From Flaveria trinervia (Eukaryota; Streptophyta; Magnoliopsida; Asterales; Asteraceae): a DNA stretch of 64,000 nt. This document shows positions 11,830 through 24,672 of the stretch, in pieces. The notes beneath the pieces were generated by a model. That model saw only the letters and a program-made list of their open reading frames with translations, was not told the origin of the DNA and did no database searches. Location: contig CM046452.1 in NCBI GenBank assembly GCA_025506515.1, positions 99,852,311 to 99,916,310 on the forward strand, in the 5' to 3' direction. Made by a program: the position numbers and the translations under genes. Within the stretch, counting starts at the first letter, position 1, and each line of letters begins with the position of its first letter.

Positions 11830-13733
11830 CACTATTAAGATTTGGTAATAACTTGTAGGTAACTTTTGTACTGTGACAGTGGTGTTATGCTTTGATCCCT
11901 ATTTTGGGTGCTTACTTTCTGGGGTCAAAGGCATAAATATTGATTCAGGCTTTTGATGGTTATTTCTTGTCCTGTGCATTGGTTAATAACTTTGAAGGGT
12001 AGCAATGATAACAATCTGTTCCCAAATTGACCAACATCATGTATTTGGGGTGTTTATAAAGAACGGTCAAACCAAAGCAAAAGGTATGAGATTTATGTGG
12101 GTTCATTCATAATCTGTTTTAAATTTTAATGGTTTAACTGTTTGGCCTGCAATTTTAAACTTGGAACCGGGAATTTTAAGTGTAAACTATAGTGTGTGTT
12201 GACTTTAACATGTATTTATTTATTTAATATTTTTTGTAACAGGCGCTTATTTTAAAATTTTTAATAAAAAACAATTTTAAAAAGCTACTGACAGACTACG
12301 TTATGGTATTTGTTTTTTTTCTTTTAGGTTTTTGTTTCTTCTTGATAATGAACTTAAATTTTTTTTAAAAGGTTTTATAAGCTTGAGGGTATCTTCAAGA
12401 GCCAATTTTTTATTTCATAAGATAGAGGTAATGTATGTCTTTATATGACCCTCTAGACCCTAGTGTCAATTAAGATTTGGTTGAGATGTTTATTTTGCAA
12501 AAAAAATTCATTAAAGAAAAACAGTTTAACCCTTCAGTGGCATACCTTCACATTGACATGCCGGGTTTGATGCGGATCTTGCTCATTAAGGGCATTGAAC
12601 ACCGCTTTCCTAGGGCGTTAAGGGGGTGAGACCTGTAAGGAGTTAAAGAGCATGAAGTTGTTTATGATGGGTTCCAACACAGTCGTTTCATACTTAATTT
12701 TAAAATGGGTGAGGTGGAGTTAAAGTTGATTAAACCAATTTTTAAGTAAGATGTGTAGTTGAAAAAATGTAAAGTGAGTGACTTGATGGTTACATGGAGT
12801 TAAAGAGTGTAAGAATACACCCATAAGCCTTAAAGTGTTAAATCAAACAAATAAAACTATAAGAAATGGTATGAAAATTAGAATAAGGTCATGATGTATA
12901 CCTTAATCCTCTTTTAACTCTACGTAAACAACACACCACCCCCTTCAACCCTGTTAACGCATTAACGATCAGGATTTAACGACTGGTAACGTCCATCAAG
13001 ACAGTGCGCACACCTTTAACCTTGCCAATTCAAAACTAAAACTCAAGATGTGAGAGTAAACAACTCAATCTAATATAATATATAATTATCCTATCATTAT
13101 CATTCTTCATCATAATATAAAATACTAATTTTTTTAATAAAAGCATAATTAATATTAACTTCTCTATCACAAGATATCAATCCTCTAAATACTTGTTCTT
13201 TTATAAGAAAAAAATCCATAGTAATTTACCAATTTTATAAAAGGAATAATACATTTGATTTGAAAAGTTCAAGATAAATAAAAAAGGACAAACAAGTATA
13301 AGTTAGAAACAGGAAGAAGGGGTCCAGTCCTGATGCGGTCAAAATTAAGCCCTCAAATGGAACACCACTTCTTCACCCAAACATACACTCACACTTTGAC
13401 TTTCCTATTCTCAAATCAATCCAATCAACAACACTCACTCTCTTCAGATAGATCTTCTTCCAATTGGTGATTCATCTATCTCTTACTTTCAATTTCTCCT
13501 TTAACATGCTAATTATCTCCAGATTCACCTCAATTTCACAACCTTTGTTGTTTTAAAGTCTATTTAGGGATCTGAAGTTCAAATTGACGCCATAGTTACG
13601 ATCTGTTTGCATCAAATTTGGTGTAATTTGGTTTTTCACGCACACCCTTTTGGATCTGCGTTTTTCTAGGGTTCTTTTTATATATTTTTTGTTGTTTAGT
13701 TAGGGTTTTGAAGGTGTGGGTAAAGAACTAAAG
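11830..13733. other. intergenic and phytolongin promoter/leader
   Basis: The first part is 3' untranslated region and AT-rich spacer. The block 12570-12970 contains GC-richer pieces with gttaagggggtg and its near-complement cacccccttcaac, which may be a decayed MITE. From about 13380 the sequence is CT-rich and looks like a transcribed leader; TTAGGGTTT (telo-box complement) occurs at 13700-13708 just before the start codon. Confidence 0.45.
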
Positions 13734-14561
13734 ATGGGTTCGATTCGTAATACAGTTTACTATTGCTGTGTGTGGAATGGGGGTAGGGTTTTGTATGCAT
13801 ACAACAGTGGAAATGATGATGAGATTGAAAATTTAGCTGCTTTGTGTTTGGAAAAAGCCCCTTCTCATCACAAATGGTACTTTCAGACCATGTATAGCAA
13901 AAGTTTTGGGTTTCTAATGGAAGATGAGTATGTTTATTTTGCTATTGTTGATGAAAACCTCAGTCATTTTAAGAAATTAGAGTTTTTGGAACGCGTTAGG
14001 GACGCGTTCAAGAAGGTTGCTAAAAAGGGGTCGAAGAGAATCATGTCAAACCCGAACTCACGTTCTTTACAAGAACAGTTACTACCTGTTATACGAGGGT
14101 TAATCGCGTCTCTAGAACCTGTTATTGAGAACACTATACCTTCACCGTATAATGATGGTTTGTCTCCTTCGCCTACTGGTAATGATAGCAATGGTCAGCT
14201 TGATATAGGGGGTTCAACGAGAGCCCCTTTGTTGGGGAAATCTAGCAAACACGAAAAGAAAAAGATGAGAGATCATGTGATTACAGTGAGAGAAAATGGG
14301 GTTGAGGAACACAGGAAGTCTGCAGATAAACAGGGCGCAAAGGTGGATTCTTCGAGTCTTGATCTGACTAATCAAGGTGGATCAGTGTCGGGTGTTTCTT
14401 TGACAAAAGAAGTGAGTTCAATGAGTAGATCGAGTACTCAAACCATAAGAGATAAGTGGTGCCGTCAAGTTCGCCTTGTTCTTGCAGTTGATGTGGTCGT
14501 TTGCTTGATACTGTTTATTGTTTGGCTAGTGGTGTGTCGTGGAACCTCATGTATTCGTTAA
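13734..14561 (+). CDS. phytolongin (Phyl-type longin-domain membrane protein)
   Basis: One uninterrupted 828-nt reading frame, 275 residues, starting at the ATG of MGSIRNTVYYCC; an in-frame upstream stretch lacks an ATG. Residues 1 to about 120 form a longin domain with family residues (YYCCV, ENLAALCLEKAP, WYFQTM, FGFLMEDEYVYFAIVDE). Unlike VAMP7 R-SNAREs there is no heptad SNARE motif; the middle (about 130-235) is polar and Ser/Lys-rich, the 'Phyl' region. A single hydrophobic segment near the C-terminus (LVLAVDVVVCLILFIVWLVV) anchors it, leaving a short tail. Phytolongins are plant-specific non-SNARE longins of the secretory pathway, with roles in membrane trafficking. It resembles the Phyl1 group by memory. 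The 5' leader may contain an intron that I cannot place. Confidence 0.93.
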   Translation: MGSIRNTVYYCCVWNGGRVLYAYNSGNDDEIENLAALCLEKAPSHHKWYFQTMYSKSFGFLMEDEYVYFAIVDENLSHFKKLEFLERVRDAFKKVAKKGSKRIMSNPNSRSLQEQLLPVIRGLIASLEPVIENTIPSPYNDGLSPSPTGNDSNGQLDIGGSTRAPLLGKSSKHEKKKMRDHVITVRENGVEEHRKSADKQGAKVDSSSLDLTNQGGSVSGVSLTKEVSSMSRSSTQTIRDKWCRQVRLVLAVDVVVCLILFIVWLVVCRGTSCIR

Positions 14562-16590
14562 CAGCTTATTCCTCACTGAGTGGATCAGAAAATACGCGTC
14601 TTTGTTCTTTGAATTTCGCTGCGTTAGTATATGGAAGCTGCACGTGATTCCCCGGATTTGAGATTCAGATATTCAAGGTATTGGCTCCTGATTATTGTTC
14701 ATAACAGCTTTGTTGTTTTAAACATTTTTGTACATTTTTTTCGAAAAGCTATTTAATGTACATGATCTTGTTGAGAACACCAAGTTGCTTTATTTACAGT
14801 ATATGATATCATATTTTCTGATTGAACCTTTTTATGATTTTGGTTTATTGATTACACATTTACACATGAACATAGACATCAGAGTGATATGATTCATCAT
14901 GTTGATGTTGGTTATAATACCATTTGAGTAAAGATTGTATTGACCTCTAATTGTGTAGCAAGAATACTCAGCATGTGAAATAACCCAACAATTTAAATGT
15001 GTTAATATGGCACCAATTTCATCTGTTTTTATCACTTTTTGATAATCCACGTGTACTTTAATGTGCTGAGGTGGCATTGCAAATTGGATCTTAAAAGTTT
15101 TCTTTATGTTAATCTGTTATTTCTTTTTTAATATTATGTCCCACCACCATTATCATTAATGCTACCTTTAACTTTTGATTGTGTTGTTGAGGGAAACATG
15201 CCAAATCAGCATCATCACCAACTGCCACAGGCAACATCATATGGGTCACATAATCATCCTCATAACTTGTTTAGAAACAACCGGCAAAAGTAAGATGAAA
15301 AGATCATTAAAGTTAAAAGAGTTTGCTAAGAAGATATGAAGATGCATATAAATAAAAGAATTCATTACAACGATTTATGATCATGTTACGCTTTTGATCT
15401 CAAATTTTGATTTTGTTTGTTTGTGGATAACATAGATGGTGGCTAGAGTGAATGATTATTAAGTTTTCTATTAATATTTATGAAATGATAAAAGACCTTT
15501 ATTATTAAAAACAAAATACTAATTAAAAATAAAATAAAATTGCGGGACTCATTTACGATAAAAATAGATAAAAATAAAAATTAATTATAACAATCCTTAC
15601 CTTACTCCCTCCAACTAACCAATGGTACATGAGTGCACTAAAAGATCTTATAAATGCATCAAAATTGAAGTAATCTAAATTCTAATAACACATTGTAGTT
15701 ATGTAACATTTAACAAGTTATTCTAGTATATTTATAACTTTCACCCGACATTGTAGTTATATATCTCTGACTTATCATCAAATATAGGACATGTATTTTT
15801 TATTATTATTTTAAAGTACAAAAGCTATTATTATACAAATAATCCATCTGGCTTATAGGTAGTTACACTTAGCTTATACTTAGTTACAAGTGTAAAAGAT
15901 TTAACTATTACGAGTTCGTCTCCATAGAAATTAGAAAGAACTGATATTAGGGACCTCATAGGTTCAAAACGAAAAAGTAAACTCTTTGCAATTATAATAA
16001 AGACTTCTAGTCTAACTATATGATAATGACTGCCAGGGGACAATACGTGTATTAAAAACTTTTGGTCTAATTATATCATAGTGACCCAATAGTAAAAGAG
16101 ATCATGAGCTTAAGCCTATGAAGTAAAAATGTATGTTTAGAGAGGAGGGAGTGATGCCACGGCTCAGTATGGGAGACTGTATTCCTGCTAGGTATTGTAA
16201 TACCCTCATAATTGTTTATACCATTCCTCTCATCCCCTTTATCTTCATCTGTCTTTAATACTCTAGACTCTAGTACCACCAGTATCATAAGAAGTGGGTT
16301 AGTGTTCCCATATGGTACCGCCATTCTAACTCACCGTCACCTCACGTCACTACCTTGACGTCTGACTTCACTCCCCTCCTCCCAAAAGACATGCTAGTCT
16401 TTTACTCTCTTTGTCATATACAAAAAAGTGTTAGGGGTGTTTTTAAAAGCTTTATAGGCATTAAGGTATTCAATAACATTGTATAAATTGTAAGATGCTC
16501 AACAACAAAATTGAGATATTCCAATGAGAACGATTCAATCAAAGTTATAAAAAGAATATAATCAGACTTTGAATACATCTAGTTTAGTGC
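14562..16590. other. intergenic between convergent phytolongin and GDPD genes
   Basis: 3' untranslated regions of the two convergent genes and AT-rich spacer. No gene recognised. Confidence 0.5.
16140..16385. mobile_element. MITE candidate with GGAGGG(G)AGTGA ends
   Basis: About 245 bp with imperfect inverted ends: gaggagggagtgatgcca on the left and, read on the reverse strand, ggaggggagtgaagtcag on the right. The interior is unusually GC-rich for this spacer. No clear target duplication could be defined, so class and exact ends are uncertain. Confidence 0.45.
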
Positions 16591-19500
16591 TCATGATCCT
16601 TCAATAGAATAGCCATCAACAAGGCATTTTTTCCTAATATCACGCATAGAACTCTGAAGCAAAGATGGGTCACTTGTAATAATGGCATCCACATTTTCAT
16701 TCAACATTTTATGCATCCCTGTCTCTTCATCAACAGTCCATGCATAAACTTTCTTCTTCCTCCTGTCAATTAATTATATGAACATATGTATTGTAACTCT
16801 AAATCTTGCTTCAATATTTTGGGTTTCATAAGCTACAAATCAAGCATACCTGTGCAGAATTTTCACAACTGATTCATTAACTAGACCATGGTAAATTCCA
16901 ACAACATCAGCAGCTCCCATCCTCAATAAGTTTGTTCTGATCCCCGTAGAAAAGTTCATCATAACAATGTAGCCTACCTACAAAGTACAAACACACAAAA
17001 TCAGATATTGTAAGGATATCTAAAGTACCGCCAAATATATATCATAGTTCCAACTTGTGTGTACGAGGTTCTTACTGTCATATCTGATGACTGTAAAATT
17101 ACATCCAACACTAATTTGTCACTTTTAGCCCAGATGACACAGTTATTACATTGTGTTCTCTTGACCTGAAATTATGGCATAGTTGTAAGATACGACAGAA
17201 GTCATGCTAGGAAGATTAATGGAATTTGTATTTCATAATCTGAAAAGATAAATGAAGACTCACAACGGAGATTAGATCACGTGCAAGCCCCTTTTCATAT
17301 GACGGAGGCCCAATTTTCGCATCAACAACCACCTTCCGAACGGAACTAGAAATCAACTGTACAACATGCCACATTAAAAGATTTATCACAATATATTTAT
17401 TTACAAGTTCTCTCCATTTTCAATCAAAAATTGATACATCATGATGGATGTGAATGTACCTGGAGGGCATCTTCCATTGTAGGAATGGTTATATTGTGAG
17501 AAGCATCCAGCTCCTTTATCTACAGTGAAAAGCTAAAATATACTCTCATTCAATCATAAACTTCCATAAAAAACACAAGTTGTTTATTTTTTGTTCATTT
17601 GTAGCATAACATGTAAAATGATAAAATGATTGATAATTAGATACTCCCAGAGAATCTGATGAAGTAATCATCCAGTTCACACTTAATATATAAACAACTC
17701 ATAAAAGGAATCAAGAAAGCCTCACCTCCTTTGCACTCAGGTATCCAACCTTGGATGAACTGTTCCCAGATAATCGCTGCAAATCCCTGCCTGTTTCATA
17801 TCAGAATCAACTCTACAAATACCCCATACTAATATATATTTTGCACTTATTTTCACATTAAAAATATCTATCACGTTCCATTTTTTAAGCAATACAACAA
17901 AGGATTAACAGATTTACCTGTCATGAAGAGCAAACAAAACCCCATCGGCAGAACGAGAAACATCAATCTCAATGCAGTCTACTTGAGAATGAAGAGCAAT
18001 ACGATAAGCAGCCATCTGTTGAGTGAAAAATAAATGAAAAAAAACACTAAACTTAATGGCGGATAGAAACTGTAATAAAATATTTTGACTGTAAAATATA
18101 TTGTATCAGATGCCACAAATACTGCTCACCAACAGTTATCTCCCAACAAGACTGTACTCCAAACATACTTACATGTACATCATTCTTGTTAATATTGCAT
18201 ACCTTATAGTTTCTATGTAAATCCAAATATAATATAGGCACAAATATATGGTGATATGGACATTAAAAGTAGTGGAAAGATGAACAACTGAACATTTAAA
18301 TTATTACAATAAGTATTACATCTGATGACTCAAAACATGAGATACATACTGTATTAGGGAAGGCCTTGGAAGCATCACCACCATGAGCACAAACAAGAGG
18401 AGGATTGTTTAGCCAACTGCATTTTTTCAACTCCAACTGCAAAGAAATGGACAACATCATTCTTATTTACAGTTTACCAAAATAGGATACTTGCAATTCT
18501 ACATATTGTATAAGCACAACATAACAGAAAACTAATGCTTGACTTTGAAACATTACAGGATTATTTTATGTTTTTGTTTTCACTCTGTAGTTTGAGGCTC
18601 CATTGGTCTTTCTAAAGAAGGCACATGTTAAATAATTTTCCATAATTATATTTATTTAATATCCTATACCAATGAGTATAAACACCTGGTTATTTCTCAT
18701 TGAGCGTCCTTCCAAAACTTATGAACTCTTCCAAAAATTCCAAAAATGATAAAAAAAGAACTACAGGTTTGAAATAAAAATGTTACACAGTTACACACAG
18801 GTAATACACTATGCAGTTGCCACTTAATCCATTCAGCACCTTCCAAAATATATTCACTCCATTCGTGAGAAAGAATTATACACGAAAATTTGAACTCAAA
18901 CATTAAACATATGACCTTTTGGTCAACATCTTTTACAGGATCAACAGTCAACATAATACTTCTGCGTTTGTAGTTTTGAACACTTGAATATTAACAATGA
19001 CAATGATACTTATCATGTTATTTAAGTTCTCTACAAACTTTAGAACATTTTATAACTGATATTGAGACAAGAAATCAACGCTTTGATCTTAATGGTCCAA
19101 AGACCAGTTTAACTGGAACAAAATGGGTATTGCTTATTCTATGAATAATCAAACATAAGATATGAACACAGATGGCAGAAAAGGACAATGACTTTCTCTG
19201 CTTTCAGAACATGATTAATAACTTTAATTCCTTAAATATTCAAAATAGTCATATAAGTTACTCCAGAAATTGTAACATGATCCCATCTCACAACCATATA
19301 ACTTTTATTACTAACAAATTAAGGATGCAGTTAAGACATCCCATGTTTAAGAGTCAATAGACCATAATCAGATTGGTTTATGAACCACTAACAACCTGCC
19401 TTTTTAAGGCCAATGATTTAGCGGTTTGCAGACCAATGATCATTCGAATCTCATGTCAAATATAACAATCCTGTGGTATCTCCATGTAATTCTACATTCC

Positions 19501-20007
19501 ATAAGAAAATGAAGAAGAAAATCACTCACTCCACTTCAAGGAGCTGCAACAAGTTCTCTGGTCTTAATATCAAATCTAGCCCCATCCAAATACAAATTTG
19601 TATTCGAGTTTGCCTCAAATACAACACCCGCACTATTTCATTTCAAACATACGCCAATGTTACCAGAATAGCAAACTTAACTCAATATACTACCAAATCC
19701 GGATCAAATCTGAGACGGAGTCCTAAATTACTCTAAGATCGGGAAATCATGTTCAAATATAGAATATTATCAACACCGATCGACAGTGGTTTCGTAAATT
19801 GCAATAAGAAATGGATACCTGATGAAACCGACGGAGACTGAAGTGAAAGTAAACAGGAGGAAAGATAGCGATGACTGCGAGGATCAGGAGAAGGTATCGG
19901 AAGACGTACTTTCGGGAGAAGAATACTCTGATTCTCCGATCGAACGACTGTGAGAGTGTAACACCGCCACCACCACGTCGTCTTCTCCATTTGAATGGTG
20001 TTGCCAT
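16591..20007 (-). CDS. GDPD4: glycerophosphodiester phosphodiesterase, GDPD4-like
   Basis: Nine exons on the reverse strand: 19819-20007, 18350-18436, 17918-18015, 17726-17786, 17460-17519, 17264-17356, 17076-17165, 16850-16977, 16591-16762; frame holds throughout, 325 residues, matching the recalled size of Arabidopsis GDPD4. The N-terminus is Arg/Gly-rich, then a membrane segment (about 38-56, YLLLILAVIAIFPPVYF) that suggests a type II anchor. The GDPD barrel follows: AHGGDASKAFPNT, CIEIDVSRSADG, and the catalytic ALHDRDLQRLSG; the C-terminal strands include VYAWTVDEE and DAIITSDP. These enzymes split glycerophosphodiesters into glycerol-3-phosphate and an alcohol. The usual HRG at the first catalytic site is HGG here, which I recall is typical of the GDPD4 group. 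The first intron is 1382 bases. Confidence 0.92.
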
Positions 20008-20843
20008 CAACGAATCAATGGAAGAATATTGCGTTCACGATCTGCAACTGAATTTGGTGATTGGTTGGTTCCGATGCAAAAGATTACGAGTAAAGATACG
20101 AAAATCGTCAATGTTATATTTATGACATCCTTGATTAGCTATCGATGACATCTAAATAAAATGATAGTACATTTGAGATAACACAGTTGAACCAAATCAA
20201 ATCAAACGAAGCAAGATTGTATATCTGCCGTTCTCAAAAAGAAAACCAAATCAAATCAACAAAGCAAGATTTAACCTAACCCGGTTCGGCTTTGCGGTTC
20301 GCACTCGGCTTAACAAAATAACAACCATCATTTTTTTTATATTTTTTGTTACTTGTGTTTATATAAAGTTAATTTAACATGGTAGCACCTTAAACAAATT
20401 ATATATAATATTTTTAACAGAAAATTTATTCCAACAAAATCATTTAACCATACGTTCGCAAAAAATTATACCTACGTTACTTTTGTGTAGGTGATCAACA
20501 TTATACCATTAAACCATTTGATTACTAACAAATTAATCAGATTAATTTGAATAAAACTTTATTGACTTCTATTGACACTCTTAATCATAAAAACTTTGGT
20601 AACCAAATTATGGTTAACGTGTGTATATTGATGAGAATGCAATGTCCCGAACCCTAGATGTTTCTTTGTGATGGTCGTCCGTAATGAGTAAGTCGGTATT
20701 TAGGATTAGGTCAAAAGACGTATCCGATGAACAAGATAGGAGATGAATATTTTTGTATTTAATCACAAAATTTTGGTAACCGGAAAAAGATTAGTTTATG
20801 TTTGAGACACCTCTTCAATTTATGCTTGGATTTTGTTTTAGAA
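20008..20843. other. intergenic, divergent promoter region
   Basis: Upstream region of the GDPD gene in a head-to-head arrangement with eIF3i. AT-rich; no gene recognised. Confidence 0.5.
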
Positions 20844-21540
20844 CTAGTTTCCTAATCAGCCGCGCGTTGCGGCGGGCATCGTACGCGACGTGAATCGACA
20901 CGACTCATTTTCAAACTAAATTTACGTTGAAAAGTAGAGTAACTCGATTTTATACAATGATAGAAAACATATATATTTGATCCAACTCTTTTCCTAATAG
21001 CAAAGCGTGGACCAATTCAAAACGTACATAAAAAATACGTGCAACGTCGGCGTATGCGGCGTGATAAAATATAGATTATAATCGCCCAAACTCGTTTGCA
21101 AACTAATTTTACGTTAAAACATTGAGTGACTTGGATTTAGAATGAAAAAGTATAATATTTAACCTAACATATTTCAAATCAAAGTGTACATAAAAGCTTT
21201 ACGTAAAACACGTATTACGTAAAGCGAGAGCATTGGTTAGATTCAAAATTTTATAAACAAAAATAAAATCATGAAATATTTTGACGTTTAAACTTTAATG
21301 AAAATAAATATGTTTAATGACTGGAGTGCCTGTAACATTTGAAACATAAAAAGGATTAAAAATATAAGTATGTAAAAGAATTATAATAAAGAAAAAAACC
21401 TATAGTAATAAAAAATGCGAAATTTATACTGAGAGAAAAATAAAAAGTAACAAACAATCTGCGTGATTTGGCTTAGAAGTGGATAGAGCACATGCAAATG
21501 ACACGTGGAGTCAGGACAAAAATACTATCTAAAAGTGAGT
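20844..21540 (-). mobile_element. Helitron 3' end and probable body
   Basis: Read on the reverse strand the element ends with a GC hairpin (stem GCCGC/GCGGC around 20861-20875), 11 bases, then CTAG at 20844-20847 followed by T, the standard Helitron 3' terminus and insertion site. The body extends to the right; the 5' TC end is not clear, so the right limit given is only where a tRNA-like segment begins. No Rep/helicase coding sequence is visible. Confidence 0.55.
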
Positions 21541-21615
21541 TGGAGGGAGATGGGAATCGAACCCGTGACCATTTACTCAACCTAAAACACTCTAACCACC
21601 AAACCAAGTCGCATA
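21541..21615 (-). repeat. tRNA-derived (SINE-like) segment
   Basis: On the reverse strand this reads like a Pol III promoter: an A-box-like ggtttggtggttagagtg followed about 30 bases later by the perfect B-box GGTTCGATTCC flanked by a 3-bp GGG/CCC T-stem. The acceptor-stem halves do not pair, so it is not a functional tRNA gene. It is probably the head of a SINE or a tRNA relic carried by a neighbouring repeat. Confidence 0.5.
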
Positions 21616-21954
21616 GTTTTATTTAATTAGTCCACATAATTATATAACAAAAAGCTGTAGACTGAATAAAAATAAAATAAATCCATCGAACTTTATAAAT
21701 ATGTTATAGTATAATGTTATATCATACTAATGATAAGATGATGTAATTTGGGATTTTTATAGTTCAACTTATTCAACCATCGTGAAATGATTTTGTAGTA
21801 ATGCTCTTTAAATATTTTTAGGAATACTTAAGCCTTAAACATAGTTAAACGAGTTCCTAAACCTCTAATATTTATACTTAAATTATTTCACGCTTTTCAT
21901 AGACATACCTAAACGAGCTCTAAACTTGTAAAGTGAAACTATAGATTTCGTTGA

Positions 21955-22000
21955 TGGGCTTGAATCGTATAAAAAGGCCCAGATAAACCATTTAGGGTTT
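21955..22000 (+). promoter_or_regulatory. site II / telo-box promoter module of eIF3i
   Basis: Within 50 bases are TGGGCT (21955-21960), a TATAAAAA (21968-21975), GGCCCA (21976-21981, complement of TGGGCC) and TTAGGGTTT (21992-22000, complement of the telo-box AAACCCTAA). Paired site II and telo-box motifs are the known signature of plant ribosomal-protein and translation-factor promoters active in dividing cells, which fits the downstream gene. The ATG is at 22149. Confidence 0.7.
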
Positions 22001-22148
22001 TCCTTTTTGCGGTTTCAGACATTCAGGTCGGAATCTGATCGAAGAACCAGAGAGTTCACCGGTGATCGGAGTAATCTCTTGCCACTTGCATACCATTCGC
22101 GACTGCAATTTGCTACCGAGATACACGAATTCCGACGAATCAACAAAC

Positions 22149-24672
22149 ATGAGGCCGATCTTAATGAAAGGGCATGAGAGGCCTCTCACTTTCCTCAAGT
22201 ATAACAGAGATGGAGATCTTCTCTTCTCCTGCGCTAAAGATCACACTCCTACTGTATGGTTTGCCGACAACGGCGAACGTTTAGGCACTTACAAGGGCCA
22301 CAACGGTGCCGTTTGGTGCTGTGATGTTTCAAGTAATCTTCACTTTTCCCCTAAATGACAATTAGGTTATTGTGTTCTTCACTTGAGTAACTAACGATCA
22401 TTTCTCTTATTTACACTGTTTCTGGAATGTTTTTATAGTTTAAAATTGTGAAATTATTCAATTGTTGTTTCGGTGCCCTTTAAATTGTGTAATCACTTTA
22501 AATAACAGCTAGTAGAAGTATGTAGACTGGATTTGTTGGTGTTTTTGATGTGGTGTTGATTGGTGATTAATTGTTTTTTGTGTGCAGGGGATTCAACAAG
22601 ATTGATTACAGGGAGTGCGGATCAGTCTGCTAAGCTATGGGATGTTCAAAGTGGGAAGCAGCTTTTTACTTTCTATTTTGATTCACCTGCTAGAGCTGTG
22701 GACTTTTCTGTTGGTGATAAGCTTTCTGTAATCACCACTGATCCGTTTATGGGTCTGCCTTCTGCTATTCACGTAAAGCAAATTGCTGCTGATCCCGACG
22801 ACCGTGAGTTTTCTGCTTTCTGAAATTTGAGTGGCTTCTTTGTAGATTTATATGACAATTTGTTTTATTTATCTGATGAGTGTCATTTTGCAGAGGTTGG
22901 TGAATCTGTTCTTGTGCTTAAGGGGCCTCAAGGAAGAATAAATAGAGCTGTTTGGGGACCTTTAAACAGGACAATCATTAGTGCTGGTGAAGACTCTGTG
23001 ATTAGAATTTGGGATACTGAGGTATGATTTGCAATTAACCAAGGAAGTTGTTAGCAACTGATAATTGTATCATGGAGAAATTATAGTGTGGATGTTATTT
23101 CAGTGATTACACAGACATGAAAATGCTTGAATGTTTACCGACCCCTCTATTCATAAGAAACATGAGCTCCTGTGGCTAAAATTGATATTCATCACCTGTT
23201 TTTTAAGCTTTATACCTCTAATTAGTGATCACATAATTGATAATCCAAATCCAATCATCATAGGGGTAACTTTGTAAAATAGCAATCAAGTTTTAGAAAT
23301 GTTCTAATTAGGTCACCCATAAAGTTTTTTGTTCCAATCAGGTCACTCGTAAATTTTTTTATCCCAATCAGGTAACTAAAGTTCCAGGATTGTTCTAATT
23401 AGGTCATTCATAAGTTGAAAAAAATTAAAAAATTGACGTTTTAAATTTTTTTAACAATATTTAAAAAAAACTGAATTATTTTAAAAGATTTGTGAATTAT
23501 TTAAAACAATTAAAAAAACGCGTGACTTGATTGTAACACTCCTAAAACTTTAATGACCTGATTGGAACAAATAAAAGTATTAGTGACCCAATTGGAACAG
23601 TTTTAAAACTTTAGTGACCTGATTAGAAAAAATAAAAATACGAGGGACCTAATTGGAACGCTGTTAAAAATTGCTTACTATTTTATAAGTTTTCCCATCA
23701 TAATATGAGCTTTATCTTGTTAAGCAAAAATGTTAGGATAACACTGAATATATATTAATATGCAGTTGCTTTTGTTTATTATATTTGTGTGTGTTTATGT
23801 ATGTATATATTCACAACGTTAGTATTTTTTGTCATACTTTATAGCTTTTACCTTAAAAAATATGTATTTACTTTTTTTAACTGACAGACAGGAAAATTGC
23901 TACAAGAAAATGAAAAAGATGTTGGTCACAAGAAGACAATCACATCACTTGCCAAATCAACTGATGGCTCACACTTTCTCACGGGTTCACTTGATAAGTC
24001 AGCTAAGGTAATATAGTATATGTTCTATTCATTGCTACTTAATGATGTACTCCTCTCTAAATCAATCTTCTATCCACATGCTGTCTTTGAAAAATAGCTC
24101 TGGGACAGTAGATCATTAACATTGATCAAGACATACGTTACTGAGCGACCCGTCAATGCTGTTGCAATGTCTCCACTTCTTAATCATGTAAGTTTGATCA
24201 TTTTCCTTCCTACCAAAGAAATTGCAATGAATTTGATTGGAACGCAATGGGTATGTTATAGGTGGTGCTTGGAGGTGGTCAGGATGCATCATCTGTTACC
24301 ACAACTGATCATCGTGCTGGGAAATTTGAAGCCAAGTTTTACGACAAGGTATAATATTATTTGCATTTTATTGGTTTTTTAAACTATTCTAATGATCCAT
24401 ATACTGCTAACAGATTCTACAAGAAGAGATTGGTGGTGTTAAAGGACATTTTGGTCCCATAAATGCTTTGGCATTTAATCCTGATGGTAAAAGGTAATCT
24501 TTCCTTTTTTTCACCCTCTAGCACCTGGGATAAATATTTTCTTTCATCCAAATTCGAGTATAATCTTGGTTCTATTGTTTGAATGCATTGTAGTTTTTCT
24601 AGTGGAGGTGAAGATGGGTATGTGAGGTTGCATCACTTTGATCCAGACTACTTCAAGATCCCATCAGTTTGA
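22149..24672 (+). CDS. TIF3I1: eukaryotic translation initiation factor 3 subunit i (WD40)
   Basis: Eight exons: 22149-22332, 22588-22803, 22894-23021, 23888-24007, 24098-24187, 24262-24348, 24414-24493, 24594-24672; frame holds, 327 residues, the length expected for plant eIF3i. The protein is a seven-bladed WD40 propeller throughout: MRPILMKGHERPLTFLKYN, then repeats such as LITGSADQSAKLWD, IISAGEDSVIRIWD, FLTGSLDKSAKLWD and SSGGEDGYVRLHHFD. It is a subunit of the cytosolic eIF3 complex that organises 43S preinitiation. The start is the first ATG of the family N-terminus. Intron 3 (23022-23887) is the longest and contains a MITE. The promoter carries site II and telo-box motifs. The FKBP43-like gene converges from the right with a spacer of about 590 bases. 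Confidence 0.96.
23262..23696. mobile_element. Mutator-like MITE in eIF3i intron 3, copy 1
   Basis: About 435 bp with long imperfect inverted ends: GGGGTAACTTTGTAAAATAG at the left, mirrored by gggaaaacttataaaatag on the reverse strand at the right. The ends carry repeated variants of 'ttctaattaggtcac' and its complement 'gtgacctgattggaac'. A direct repeat 'catcat' flanks it; no clean 9-bp duplication is visible. The same family recurs at 41632-42166, where the duplication is perfect. It sits in the sense intron and leaves the splice sites intact. Confidence 0.7.
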
